Source: Dorea longicatena
Lineage (GTDB): Bacteria > Bacillota > Clostridia > Lachnospirales > Lachnospiraceae
Reading direction: 5' to 3'
Length of the DNA: 64,000 nt
Assembly: GCF_024168045.1 (NCBI RefSeq)
Contig: NZ_CP100126.1
Location: forward strand, 1,195,501 to 1,259,500
This document shows, piece by piece, positions 52,334 to 62,145 of the stretch. A program made the translations under genes and the position numbers. The notes beneath the pieces were generated by a model. It made no database searches. It was given only the letters and a program-made list of their open reading frames with translations, and was not told the origin of the DNA. Numbering within the stretch: the first letter of the stretch is position 1; each line of letters begins with the position of its first letter.

Positions 52334-54541
52334 ATGCCGATTGTTTACGATAAATCAAGAAAAATTTTTCATTTGCAGGCTGGAGATACAAGTTATATTA
52401 TGCAGATTGTGAAAGAAAAGTATCTTGTACATTTGTATTGGGGAAGACGCATTTCTTCATATCATGAAAGCAGGAGGATTATCTGGAAAGATCGTGGTTT
52501 TGCACCTAATCCGGATGCATCAGATCGAACATTTTCATTAGATACATTACCGCAGGAGTATCCCCAGACAGGAAATGGAGATTTTAGGAATCCAGCATAC
52601 GGGATACGTCAGGAGAATGGAAGCCGGATTAGTAATCTTGAATATATAGGGTATGAGATTTCAGACGGAAAACCGAAACTTCCAGGCCTTCCAGCATCAT
52701 CTGGAAGTAAGAAGGATGTACAGACCCTGAAAGTGTATATGGAAGATGCCGTAGCAGGCCTTAAAGTATGTCTTTTATATAGTGCATTTGCCAGCGAGAG
52801 CGTTATTACACGTAGCGTCATTTTCCTGAATAAGGGGGAAAAGCCGTTGCATTTGACGAAAATGTTAAGTATGTCAGTAGACATAAGAGAAGATGAATTT
52901 GATGTTTTGACCTTGTATGGAGCACACAATAATGAACGTAATATGGATAGGCGGCCTCTTAGTAGTGGAACGGTAAAGATCGAGAGTCTGAGAGGTACAA
53001 GCTCGCCACATCAGGCACCGTTTATGGCACTCTTAAGAAAAGGTGCTGATGAAGACCAGGGGGAGGTATTTGCTGCGAATTTTGTTTATAGTGGTAACTT
53101 CCTGGCAGAAGTACAAGTAGATCCGTACCGAAATATCAGATTCCAGATGGGAATGAATCCATGGAATGGAGAATGGAAATTAGAAGCAGGAGAGATGTTT
53201 CAGACTCCGGAAGTAGTAATGGTATATTCAAAACAGGGGTTGGGAGAAATGTCCCGTACATTTCATAAATTCTATCAAAACCATCTGGTTAGGAGCCCAT
53301 ATGCTAAAAAAGAAAGACCGATTTTGATTAACAATTGGGAAGCAACATTTTTTGATTTTGATGAAGAAAAGCTCTTGTCGCTAGCGAGAAAAGCCGCTTC
53401 TGCAGGAATAGAACTATTTGTACTGGATGATGGATGGTTTGGACATCGGGATGCAGATGACAGCTCGCTGGGCGACTGGTTTGTTGATAAAAGAAAACTC
53501 CCAAATGGCTTGAAATCACTTGCAGAGAAAATTCATGATATGGGTATGCAATTTGGGCTCTGGTTTGAGCCGGAGATGATATCGCAGGACAGTGAGTTGT
53601 ACAGAAAACATCCGGATTATGTATTACATACAGAAGAAAGACCGTATACAATCGGACGTGGTCAGTTGGTTTTAGATTTGTCAAGAAAAGAAGTATGTGA
53701 TTATGTGATTGCAGCTGTCAGACAGATATTAAAGGATAATCCAATTGACTATGTAAAATGGGATATGAACCGTCATCTGACCGATGTGGGAAGTATGTAT
53801 TTTGAACCAGACCGTCAGGGAGAGATTACACATCGATATGTGTTGGGACTTTATTATATTATGGACGTGTTAACATCGGAATTTTCGGAAATATTATTTG
53901 AAAGCTGTTCCAGTGGAGGTGGAAGATTTGATCCGGGAATGCTTTATTATATGCCGCAGACATGGTGTAGCGATAATACGGATGCAGTTTGCCGTATGAA
54001 AATCCAATATGCAACATCACTGACTTATCCACCGATCACGATGGGAGCGCATGTAAGTGTTGTTCCGAATCAGCAGACAGGAAGAGTATCTCCGTTGGCT
54101 ACAAGAGGCTATGTGGCAATGAGTGGAAACTTTGGATACGAATTGGATCTTGGCAACTTAACGGATGAAGAATTAGAATATGTGAAAGAGCAAATTCAGT
54201 GTTATAAAATGATTCGCCCGGTTATACAACATGGAGATTTTTATCGGATAAGGAATCCGTTCAATGAAAATCTCGCGGCATGGAACTTTGTGTCGCAAGA
54301 TCAGAAGCGGGCAGTTGCATTCTTTTTCGAAATATTAAGTCAGCCGGCCGCACCAGTAAGAATTTTAAAATTAAAAGGTTTACATCCGGATAAATTGTAT
54401 CGTAGATATGATAATGGAGAAATCTACAGTGGAGATGAACTGATGTATTGTGGTATCAGCATTCCGTTGAAAAAAGAGGATTTCAGAGGAGAAATGTATT
54501 GCTTTGAAGAGATAGAGAAAGGAGAAGAAAATGGACACTAA
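52334..54541 (+). CDS. GH36 alpha-galactosidase
   Basis: A 735-residue glycoside hydrolase family 36 enzyme that removes terminal alpha-galactose from raffinose-type sugars or melibiose. After an N-terminal beta-sandwich (1-310), the TIM barrel has FVLDDGWFGHRD, LWFEPEMIS, the nucleophile Asp in YVKWDMNRH (near residue 477) and the acid/base Asp in CSDNTDA (near 547). GHxSxxP-type and C-terminal domains are present. ATG follows AAAGGAG. Cytoplasmic, since no signal peptide is seen. Its end overlaps the PTS gene by 11 bases. Confidence 0.93.
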   Translation: MPIVYDKSRKIFHLQAGDTSYIMQIVKEKYLVHLYWGRRISSYHESRRIIWKDRGFAPNPDASDRTFSLDTLPQEYPQTGNGDFRNPAYGIRQENGSRISNLEYIGYEISDGKPKLPGLPASSGSKKDVQTLKVYMEDAVAGLKVCLLYSAFASESVITRSVIFLNKGEKPLHLTKMLSMSVDIREDEFDVLTLYGAHNNERNMDRRPLSSGTVKIESLRGTSSPHQAPFMALLRKGADEDQGEVFAANFVYSGNFLAEVQVDPYRNIRFQMGMNPWNGEWKLEAGEMFQTPEVVMVYSKQGLGEMSRTFHKFYQNHLVRSPYAKKERPILINNWEATFFDFDEEKLLSLARKAASAGIELFVLDDGWFGHRDADDSSLGDWFVDKRKLPNGLKSLAEKIHDMGMQFGLWFEPEMISQDSELYRKHPDYVLHTEERPYTIGRGQLVLDLSRKEVCDYVIAAVRQILKDNPIDYVKWDMNRHLTDVGSMYFEPDRQGEITHRYVLGLYYIMDVLTSEFSEILFESCSSGGGRFDPGMLYYMPQTWCSDNTDAVCRMKIQYATSLTYPPITMGAHVSVVPNQQTGRVSPLATRGYVAMSGNFGYELDLGNLTDEELEYVKEQIQCYKMIRPVIQHGDFYRIRNPFNENLAAWNFVSQDQKRAVAFFFEILSQPAAPVRILKLKGLHPDKLYRRYDNGEIYSGDELMYCGISIPLKKEDFRGEMYCFEEIEKGEENGH

Positions 54542-56471
54542 AAAAAGAAAACGATATGAAGCTATTGTGCAGCAGGTAATAGAGCTTGCAGGAGGAAAAA
54601 AGAATATTCTCGGAATTGCACATTGTGCAACCAGACTAAGACTGGTATTAGAAGATAATGACAGTGCAGATCTTAAAAATATGGAAAATGTAGATTTGGT
54701 AAAAGGTGTATTTGTAGCAGGGGATCAGGTACAGATTATCTTTGGCGCCGGACTGGTGAATGATATATGTCAGGTATTGGGAGAGACACTTCATATGGAT
54801 ACCATGAGTCTTGGAGATCTAAAGACAAAAGCAGGACAAAAGATGAATTTTCTTCAGAAAGCGTTGAAGGCATTATCTGATGTGTTTATCGAGATTATGC
54901 CGGGAATCCTGGCAGCAGCGCTTCTGACCGGACTCTCAAGCGTGCTTGGAAATATGAAAGCTGTGGAAAGTAATGAGACATTATATGGAATTGCAAGACT
55001 GATTAATATTTCGTCAGGTGCGATTTTTGGTTTCCTTCCACTTTGTGTCGCCTATAGTGCAGTGAAACGATTTGGTGGAAGACCAATTATGGGTATTGTA
55101 ATTGGATGTATCATGTTATCTGGGAGTCTGGCAGATGCTTATGCGGCCGCACAGGGAACTGTAGAAGTAACAACATTACATATTTTCGGACTTGGTGTAG
55201 ATCTTGTGGGATTTCAGGGTGGAATCATTGTGGCTTTGCTTATGGGACTTGTAACTGCTAAATTAGATATTTTCTTTGAAAGGAAAGTGCCAGAAGTGAT
55301 CAGACTTTTGGTATCACCACTTCTTACGACATTGGTAAGTTCATTTTTATTATTCCTTTTGATTGGACCAATTGGAAGGGGATTAGCATCAGGAATTACA
55401 AATGTACTGGTGTGGATGACCAGAAACTTGGGAATTTTTGGATATGCTGCATTTTCAGGAGTTCAGCAGTTGATTGTTATTACTGGTTTACATCATGTGT
55501 TTGGAGCAATTGAATCGCAGCTTTTGGTGGATACTGGAAGAAACTTTCTGAATCCGTTAATGTCTGTAGCAATCATTGCACAGGGTGGAGCAGTACTTGG
55601 ATATATGGTGAGAAATATGAAAGATGCAAAGGCAAAAGAACTTTGTATTCCAAGTTTTGTTTCTGTATTATTTGGAATCACAGAACCAGCACTTTTTGGC
55701 GTGAACATCCGGTATAGATATCCACTGGCAGGAGGCTGTATCGGGGGTGCAGTCGGAGGCGCAATTGTATATATTACAAACCTTGCAGCACTTGGATTTG
55801 GAACAACTGTAGTACCAGGAATTGCACTTGCAGATCCGGCACATCATGGATATATGAATTATGTAATTGCACATGTTGTGGCTCTTGGAACTGGATTTTT
55901 GATGACACTTATTCTTGGAACTTTATTAGGAAAGAAAAAAGCAACAGTTACAACTACAGATGAAGTGGGTGAAAATATATTTGAAAAGATTCATGTGACA
56001 GAGAGAAAAATGGCTGAAACACAAAAGAATGAGATCGCTGCATATGCAGATGGTGTATTGATTCCGATTGAAGAAGTAGATGATGACACATTTGCGCAGA
56101 AGGTATTGGGCGATGGAATTGCAATCATACCTGAAAATGGAAATATATACGCTCCGTTTGATGCAGAAGTGGTTATGGTAATGGATACTGGACATGCAAT
56201 CGGATTGATGGATAAAAATAACAATGAATTTTTGATTCATATTGGAATTAATACAGTTAATCTGAATGGAAAATATTTTGATGTACAGGCAGCTGTTGGT
56301 GATCAGGTGAAAATGGGAGATATTCTTGTGACAGAGGATATAGAGAAGATAAAAGCAGAAGGTTATGATATGTCAGTGATGTTAATTGCTACAGATGCAA
56401 ATGGAAGAAAAATAGAAAAAGAATCTCCGGGCAAAATAAAAAAAGGAGAAAAGATTGCTGAATTGGTATAA
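54531..56471 (+). CDS. Beta-glucoside-type PTS transporter IIBCA
   Basis: A 646-residue phosphotransferase permease. Order IIB (phospho-Cys in AHCATRLR, near residue 29), IIC (about 110-470, ten or so hydrophobic segments, with GITEPALFGVNIRYRYPL), then IIA (about 500-640, phospho-His in FLIHIG near 568). The type belongs to the glucose/beta-glucoside/sucrose superfamily. Translational overlap with the alpha-galactosidase gene suggests it imports and phosphorylates an alpha-galactoside such as melibiose or raffinose. That would require a hydrolase able to use the phosphorylated sugar, so the substrate is uncertain. Confidence 0.9.
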   Translation: MDTKKRKRYEAIVQQVIELAGGKKNILGIAHCATRLRLVLEDNDSADLKNMENVDLVKGVFVAGDQVQIIFGAGLVNDICQVLGETLHMDTMSLGDLKTKAGQKMNFLQKALKALSDVFIEIMPGILAAALLTGLSSVLGNMKAVESNETLYGIARLINISSGAIFGFLPLCVAYSAVKRFGGRPIMGIVIGCIMLSGSLADAYAAAQGTVEVTTLHIFGLGVDLVGFQGGIIVALLMGLVTAKLDIFFERKVPEVIRLLVSPLLTTLVSSFLLFLLIGPIGRGLASGITNVLVWMTRNLGIFGYAAFSGVQQLIVITGLHHVFGAIESQLLVDTGRNFLNPLMSVAIIAQGGAVLGYMVRNMKDAKAKELCIPSFVSVLFGITEPALFGVNIRYRYPLAGGCIGGAVGGAIVYITNLAALGFGTTVVPGIALADPAHHGYMNYVIAHVVALGTGFLMTLILGTLLGKKKATVTTTDEVGENIFEKIHVTERKMAETQKNEIAAYADGVLIPIEEVDDDTFAQKVLGDGIAIIPENGNIYAPFDAEVVMVMDTGHAIGLMDKNNNEFLIHIGINTVNLNGKYFDVQAAVGDQVKMGDILVTEDIEKIKAEGYDMSVMLIATDANGRKIEKESPGKIKKGEKIAELV

Positions 56472-56485
56472 GTAATAAAAGTAAG

Positions 56486-56524
56486 AAAAGCGGAAGCTGG
56501 TGTAAAAAACAGTTTCTGCTTTTT
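56486..56524 (+). terminator. Terminator of the galactosidase-PTS operon
   Basis: AAAAGCGGAAGCTG pairs with CAGTTTCTGCTTTT, with flanking A and T runs. Confidence 0.85.
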
Positions 56525-56681
56525 GTGTTCTGGTTATTCTTTATTCTATAGATGTCGGATGATTTGATGTATACATGACATAGAAAGGTATGCTAAAATA
56601 GAAAAAGATGTTGTTATAAAAACTGTACTGGAAAAGAAGCAGCGTACAGACAGATGTATGGACTGGAGGTTCAAAAAAAGA

Positions 56682-57311
56682 ATGAGAGAGAATAATCTAG
56701 AGAGGTTTATCAAAGCGCAGGAGTCAGACTTTAAGACAGCTCTTGCAGAGATTAAGAGTGGACATAAGAGAAGTTGCTGGATGTGGTACATTTTTCCGCA
56801 GATTCAGGGGTTGGGGAGTAGTGGTACTGCAATGTACTACGCTATTGAAGACTATGAAGAAGCTAAAGCATATATAGAAAACGCAGTGACAAATGCACAT
56901 TTAAGAGAGATTTCAGAGGCACTTTTGCAACTGGAATCAGATGATGCAACCAGAGTCATGGGATGGCCTGATGATCTGAAACTGCGTTCGTCAATGACGT
57001 TGTTTGCGCTGGCGGCAAAAGAGAATGAAGTCTTTCGGAGAGTACTGGATAAGTTCTTTGATGGAAAATTAGATGCGCAGACAGTAGATATCCTGGATAT
57101 GGGATATCTGGTGATGAGAATTGATGAACCGGATTTTGGATGTGAAGGAAGACCGGACGGGGTAGAACCAATGGCTAAAGTAACCCTTCTGAAGCTGAAA
57201 AGTGAAGAAGAGATTCAGTTAGAGATTCCGGATGCGGAACTTTACCGGAAAGAGATTGTTGAGGGGAGCGAAGTTGCAGTCAGTCCGGATGGAGTCATGA
57301 TCAAGATGTAA
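56682..57311 (+). CDS. DUF1810 protein with C-terminal extension
   Basis: A 209-residue protein. Residues 1-140 match DUF1810 (LERFIKAQESDFKTALAEI, then WMWYIFPQIQGLGSS and GWPDDLKLRSSMTLF), a small helical family of unknown function. The remaining ~65 residues (from MDEPDFGCEGRP) are an extension not usual in DUF1810, with a beta-rich appearance. The ATG at 56682 matches the usual family start. A GGAGG lies 12 bases upstream; the ATG at 56658 would be before it. Confidence 0.75.
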   Translation: MRENNLERFIKAQESDFKTALAEIKSGHKRSCWMWYIFPQIQGLGSSGTAMYYAIEDYEEAKAYIENAVTNAHLREISEALLQLESDDATRVMGWPDDLKLRSSMTLFALAAKENEVFRRVLDKFFDGKLDAQTVDILDMGYLVMRIDEPDFGCEGRPDGVEPMAKVTLLKLKSEEEIQLEIPDAELYRKEIVEGSEVAVSPDGVMIKM

Positions 57312-57386
57312 ACAGATCAGGGAGCCGGTTCAGAAGACGATAAGTAAATAAGACGGGTAATAATAAGTAATAAAGGGGAGTTTCAG

Positions 57387-57986
57387 GTGAAAGACAGAGA
57401 CGAGAAAAAAGAGACCAAGAAGAATGGAAAAGAAGAGAAGGAAGAACTGACCGGTATGGCGGCTGTATGGGATTATCTGAAAACATTTCTGATCATATTC
57501 TGTGTTGTATTTGCAATGAACAAACTGGTGTATATCAATGCCGTGATTCCGTCGGAATCTATGCAGAATACGATCATGAAAGGAGACCGGGTGCTGGGGA
57601 ACCGTCTGGCATATATCAAAGATGATCCGGAGAGATATGACATTGTAATCTTCAAATATCCAGATGATCCGTCCAAGATTTTTATCAAGCGCGTGATCGG
57701 ACTGCCAGGAGAGACGGTTACCGTGAAAGACGGGAAGATTTACATTGATGGAAAAGAGCAGACACAGGCGGTAAGCTTCTGTCCGGAAGAGATGGCAGGA
57801 AGCTTCGGACCTTATGAAGTTCCGGAAGATAGTTATTTTGTAATGGGGGATAACCGGAACAATAGTCTGGATTCCAGATACTGGGATAACACGTATGTAA
57901 AGAAAGAGGCAATTCTGGCCAAAGCAGGATTCCGGTACTGGCCGCTTAATAAAGTTGGATTTGTAAATAAATCTGCAGAAAAATAG
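57387..57986 (+). CDS. lepB: Signal peptidase I
   Basis: A 199-residue type I signal peptidase. A charged cytoplasmic N-terminus is followed by one membrane helix (about residues 33-52), the catalytic Ser in PSESMQNT (near 57) and the catalytic Lys in FIKRVIGLPGE (near 99). The MGDNRNNSLDSRYW box D/E is intact. It starts with GTG after GGGGAG. The size is typical of Firmicutes SipS-type enzymes. Monocistronic, ended by the hairpin near 58031-58073. Confidence 0.92.
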   Translation: MKDRDEKKETKKNGKEEKEELTGMAAVWDYLKTFLIIFCVVFAMNKLVYINAVIPSESMQNTIMKGDRVLGNRLAYIKDDPERYDIVIFKYPDDPSKIFIKRVIGLPGETVTVKDGKIYIDGKEQTQAVSFCPEEMAGSFGPYEVPEDSYFVMGDNRNNSLDSRYWDNTYVKKEAILAKAGFRYWPLNKVGFVNKSAEK

Positions 57987-58030
57987 TTGCAATTGTTTTC
58001 TCTGTTTTATATAATGAATAAAGTTTTGCG

Positions 58031-58073
58031 AGAAAAGGCTCTGAAGCGATATCAGGGTCTTTTCTTGACGTAA
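58031..58073 (+). terminator. Terminator after signal peptidase
   Basis: GAAAAGGCTCTGA pairs, with wobbles, with TCAGGGTCTTTTC; the T-run lies in the 3' arm. Confidence 0.7.
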
Positions 58074-58142
58074 ACACATAGAAGGCAGCTTGAAGATGAA
58101 AGATAGCGATATACACAGATGACGGAAAAGGAGGAAAACAGG

Positions 58143-59489
58143 ATGGAAAAAGATATGACGGCCGGCACTCCCGGGAAGATCATTTTCAATTTTACAATGC
58201 CGATCTTTATCGGTAATATTTTTCAGCAGTTTTATAATATGGCAGATACGGTGATCGTCGGGAAATTTGTCGGGAATGCGGCACTGGCGGCGGTAGGAGC
58301 ATGTGGAACACTGGTATTTCTGATCATTGGATTCCTGCAGGGAGTTACGGCGGGATTTACGGTTGTTACAGCACAGCACTTCGGAGCCGGAAACATGAAG
58401 GCGATGAAGAAGTCTGTGGCATCCGGTGCGGTACTTACAGGGATCGTAACCGTTATTCTTACATTGCTGAGCATGATCAGTATGGCGAAGGTGCTGCATC
58501 TGATGAATACACCGTCAGACATGTATGGAGAAGCTTACGGATATATTATGGTCATTTGCGGCGGGATTGTGGCACAGGCACTTTACAATTATCTTGCAAG
58601 TGTATTAAGGGCACTGGGCGATAGTAAGCGTCCGCTTTATTTTCTTGTGATTGCAGCACTTTTGAATATTGTGCTGGATCTGGTGTTTATCATTGTATTT
58701 AGAATGGGAGCGGCAGGGGCAGCCTATGCGACAGTGATCGCACAGGGAATTTCGGGAATCCTGTGTCTGCTATATATTGCAAAGAAGGTTCCTGTACTGC
58801 ATCTCCATAGAGAAGACTGGGAAATAGATAAGAATCTGGCCGGATGGCAGCTGAAGATCGGACTTCCGATGGCATTCCAATATTCCATCACGGCGATAGG
58901 AACGATTGTTGTACAGTCTTGCCTGAATATCCTCGGTTCTACAGCTGCAGCCGGATTTGCGGCAGCAAGCAAGATCGAGCAGGTGTTTACGCAGGCCTAC
59001 GTTGCGCTTGGTACAACGATGGCGACTTACTGTGCACAGAATATGGGGGCAGGGAAATATACGAGAATCCGTAAAGGATTTAAGAGTGCAACATTGATTG
59101 GATTTATTTATGCGGTTGTGACAGGTGTGATTATTTTCTTTGTCGGAAAATATATGACGATATTCTTTGTATCAGAGAATGTAAATCAGATCATGGAATA
59201 TGTGGATATTTATTTGAGGTGTGTAAGCGTGTCATTCCTGCCTCTTGTTATTGTTAATTTGTATAGAAACGGAATTCAGGGAATGGGATATGGACTGCTT
59301 CCGATGACAGCGGGGATTGCAGAACTTGTCGGACGGAGCGGTGCATCGCTGATTGCATCACATTTTGGCAGCTATATGGGAATCTGTCTAGCATCTCCGG
59401 CGGCATGGGTGCTGGCGGGAACACTTCTTCTTATTATGTACTTTGAGATCATGAAAGGAAAGAAAGACAGAAATTTGAAAAATAGATAG
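58143..59489 (+). CDS. MATE-family efflux transporter
   Basis: A 448-residue membrane protein with twelve hydrophobic segments in two related halves, as in multidrug and toxin extrusion exporters. Segments such as FNFTMPIFIGNIFQQFYNMADTVIVG (split by natural polar residues), LRALGDSKRPL and GLPMAFQYSITAIGT are typical of the DinF/NorM-like MATE group in Clostridia. ATG at 58143 follows AAGGAGG by 8 bases; the ATG at 58119 precedes that site. Substrates cannot be predicted. Confidence 0.9.
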   Translation: MEKDMTAGTPGKIIFNFTMPIFIGNIFQQFYNMADTVIVGKFVGNAALAAVGACGTLVFLIIGFLQGVTAGFTVVTAQHFGAGNMKAMKKSVASGAVLTGIVTVILTLLSMISMAKVLHLMNTPSDMYGEAYGYIMVICGGIVAQALYNYLASVLRALGDSKRPLYFLVIAALLNIVLDLVFIIVFRMGAAGAAYATVIAQGISGILCLLYIAKKVPVLHLHREDWEIDKNLAGWQLKIGLPMAFQYSITAIGTIVVQSCLNILGSTAAAGFAAASKIEQVFTQAYVALGTTMATYCAQNMGAGKYTRIRKGFKSATLIGFIYAVVTGVIIFFVGKYMTIFFVSENVNQIMEYVDIYLRCVSVSFLPLVIVNLYRNGIQGMGYGLLPMTAGIAELVGRSGASLIASHFGSYMGICLASPAAWVLAGTLLLIMYFEIMKGKKDRNLKNR

Positions 59490-59558
59490 AAAACTGAAAA
59501 GCAACTTGTTATAATAAAATGTACGAATAAACATAGAAACATTGATGGGTGAAACAGC

Positions 59559-61637
59559 ATGAATCAAAGAGTAATAAAAAAAGTCCGCTGTAATATCTGT
59601 TCAGCGGGATGTCCGATCGATGCTTATGTAGAAGAAGGAACGCTTGTGTCGGTAGAAGGCAGCCGGGATCTTCCGGGACAGAGTGGGGGATTGTGTTCCA
59701 AAGGAGCGGCCTCCAGACAGTATGTTTATAACAAAGACAGGATCCTGTATCCGATGAAACGGATCGGAAAAAAAGGAAGCGGGGAATTCGAACGAGTATC
59801 CTGGGATGAAGCGTATCGGATGATTTCTGAGAATCTTCTCAGGGTCAAAAAAGAATATGGTCCTCAGGCGACAGCGTTTTATGCGGGATATCCGAAATGG
59901 TACAGACCGGCACTTCTGCGGCTTTCCAATGCTTACGGGTCTCCGAATTACTGTACAGAATCTAGTACCTGTTTTCAGTCGGCGGCAATGGCATGGAGAT
60001 CCATTTATGGAAATGACATCTGCTTTCCGGATCTGATGCATGCACAGACGGTTCTGGTATGGAGTAACAATCTGTATCATTCCAATGCAGGGATGGCAAG
60101 ATCTTATCAGGCTTTGAAAGCACGTGGGGCGAAGATCATAGCCGTAGATCCAAGAGAGACCGTAACGACACAGGCGGCGGATATCCACTTGAAATTGCTG
60201 CCTGGAACAGATGGGGCACTGGCGTTGTCTATGGCGCAGGTGATCATAGAAGAAGGTCTGTATGATAAAGAATTTGTAGAAACATATGTATATGGTTTTG
60301 AGGAGTATCAGGCATATGTGAATCAGTTTCCGCCGGAAAAAGCAGAGAAGATTACCGGTGTAGATAAAGAACTGATCCGTGAGGCTGCCAGAATGTATGC
60401 ATCTAACGGGCCGGCAGGCATAATGTTTTCAGCGTCGCCGGTTGTACATAATATTAACGGAATGCAGAATTACCGGGCAGTGATGTGTCTGATCGCACTT
60501 ACCGGCAATTATGATATCCCGGGCGGCAATCCGTCAAGACCGGGTCCGGTGTCTCCTTGCAATGAATACGGAAAAGTAAAACGGTTGGATACGATAGAAG
60601 CCATCGGTGAGAAAGATTTTCCGGCATGGTTTGATCTCCCGTGTGAGGAAGCGCAGTGTACAAGAATTGCAGATTATATTCTGAAGGAAGAACCATATGC
60701 GCTGAAAGCTGTGGTGGGATTCGGTCTGAACCACAGAATGTGGCCGGAACCGGAATATTTTCAGAAGGCGTTAGAAGCATTGGATTTTTATGTGAATGTA
60801 GATCTGTTTTTTTCAGATTCAAGCAAGATGGCAGACCTGGTTCTTCCGGCAGCGTCTTCCTTTGAACGAGATGTTGTGCTGAATGGACGGGGAGGAATGT
60901 TCTTCCTGTCAGAAAAAGCAATCGAACCGGTCGGAGAGGCGAAGAATGATATTGAGATCATGATCGGCATGCTTCGTGCCATGCAGTTACATGATGAAGC
61001 ATTGGAACATGGCTATGAGAAATATATGGAATATATTCTGGAGCCATCCGGTGTCACACTGGAGGAATTGCGGGCGCATCCGGAAGGGGTAAAAGGACGT
61101 GTGATCATTCCGCCGGCATTTAAGAGATATGAAAAAGAAGGCTTTCATACACCATCCGGTAAGGTGGAATTTGTATCACAGATACTCGAACGTTACAAAG
61201 ACAGCCACGGATATTCCGGACTTCCGGAATACAGAGATTTCCGTGAGGTGTCAGGCATGGACAGGGAAGCATATCCACTGATTCTGAATACCGGTTCCAG
61301 AAAACCACAGCTTTTCCATGCAAGAACATACCGGGTACCGTGGCTTGCAGGACTTGAAAAGGCAACACTGGTAGAGATCCATCCGGAAGATGCGAAAAAG
61401 TATGGTATTGCAGATGGTGACATGGTGAGGGTATCTTCCCCGGTGGGAAGTATCTGCGGAATTGCGGCGGTTTACCTGAACAGCCAGCCGGGAATTGTAC
61501 ACGTCTATCATGGCAATGCAAAGGGTGAGGCAAATGATCTGATAGACAGAAATTATCTGGATCCAATTTCAGGATTCCCGGGATATAAAAGTTATTTCTG
61601 TAAAATCGAGAAAGAAAAAGGCGAGGTGAAGGCATGA
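59559..61637 (+). CDS. DMSO-reductase-family molybdenum oxidoreductase, catalytic subunit
   Basis: A 692-residue cytoplasmic enzyme (no Tat signal) using bis-MGD. The N-terminal [4Fe-4S] site is C11, C14, C18 and C46. The molybdenum ligand is probably Cys128 (YCTESSTCFQS), a cysteine rather than selenocysteine or serine. The MGD-binding LVWSNNLYHSN, VDPRET and the C-terminal molydop-binding domain (TGSRKPQLFHARTYR, about 565-690) are present. It overlaps a ferredoxin-like subunit gene by four bases. The substrate is unknown; the two-subunit cytoplasmic form argues against respiration at the membrane. Confidence 0.88.
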   Translation: MNQRVIKKVRCNICSAGCPIDAYVEEGTLVSVEGSRDLPGQSGGLCSKGAASRQYVYNKDRILYPMKRIGKKGSGEFERVSWDEAYRMISENLLRVKKEYGPQATAFYAGYPKWYRPALLRLSNAYGSPNYCTESSTCFQSAAMAWRSIYGNDICFPDLMHAQTVLVWSNNLYHSNAGMARSYQALKARGAKIIAVDPRETVTTQAADIHLKLLPGTDGALALSMAQVIIEEGLYDKEFVETYVYGFEEYQAYVNQFPPEKAEKITGVDKELIREAARMYASNGPAGIMFSASPVVHNINGMQNYRAVMCLIALTGNYDIPGGNPSRPGPVSPCNEYGKVKRLDTIEAIGEKDFPAWFDLPCEEAQCTRIADYILKEEPYALKAVVGFGLNHRMWPEPEYFQKALEALDFYVNVDLFFSDSSKMADLVLPAASSFERDVVLNGRGGMFFLSEKAIEPVGEAKNDIEIMIGMLRAMQLHDEALEHGYEKYMEYILEPSGVTLEELRAHPEGVKGRVIIPPAFKRYEKEGFHTPSGKVEFVSQILERYKDSHGYSGLPEYRDFREVSGMDREAYPLILNTGSRKPQLFHARTYRVPWLAGLEKATLVEIHPEDAKKYGIADGDMVRVSSPVGSICGIAAVYLNSQPGIVHVYHGNAKGEANDLIDRNYLDPISGFPGYKSYFCKIEKEKGEVKA

Positions 61638-62056
61638 GTTACCGATTAAAATTTGATCCGGATAAATGTGTCGGCTGTTATGCCTGTCATATAGCCTGTC
61701 TGGATGCACACCATGATGTGGAAGATGTAGATGCAAAGAGCCATCGGACGGTCAAAAAGGTAGTGAAAAATCAGTTTGAAAAGAATATCTGTCCGGGCTG
61801 TGATCACTGCGGTATCTGTATCAAAGCCTGTCCGGTGCAGGCAATTTACAAAGATCCGAAGACTGGATTTGTACTGACAGACAAAGAAAAATGTATTGGA
61901 TGTCATGCCTGCGAAAAGGTCTGCCCGAAAGACGTGATCCATTTTGACAAGGACGGAAAAATGAAAAAGTGTGACGGGTGTATTGAAAGAATCAGGGAAG
62001 GGCGGGAACCTGCCTGCGTCAGAGTCTGTTTTCCCGGTGCGATCACACTGGAATAA
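61634..62056 (+). CDS. Four-cluster 4Fe-4S electron-transfer subunit
   Basis: A 140-residue ferredoxin-like protein of the DmsB/HycB type. Four Cys groups are visible: CVGCYACHIAC, CPGCDHCGICIKACP, CIGCHACEKVCP and CDGC...CVRVC, enough for up to four [4Fe-4S] clusters. It starts inside the stop of the oxidoreductase gene (ATGA). It should carry electrons between that catalytic subunit and a partner not visible here. Confidence 0.92.
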   Translation: MSYRLKFDPDKCVGCYACHIACLDAHHDVEDVDAKSHRTVKKVVKNQFEKNICPGCDHCGICIKACPVQAIYKDPKTGFVLTDKEKCIGCHACEKVCPKDVIHFDKDGKMKKCDGCIERIREGREPACVRVCFPGAITLE

Positions 62057-62145
62057 AGACGAATAGATAAAAAGGTGAGACTGATAAAAGTAAGAATAGA
62101 TGAAACTGGATAAAGCTAAGTAAAGAGAGATAAGGATAAAGGCGT

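Noticed and set aside
57330..58499. 389-codon open frame on the minus strand
   Set aside because: It is antisense to signal peptidase I and the start of the MATE gene, has a His/Cys/Arg-rich shadow composition and no ribosome binding site.
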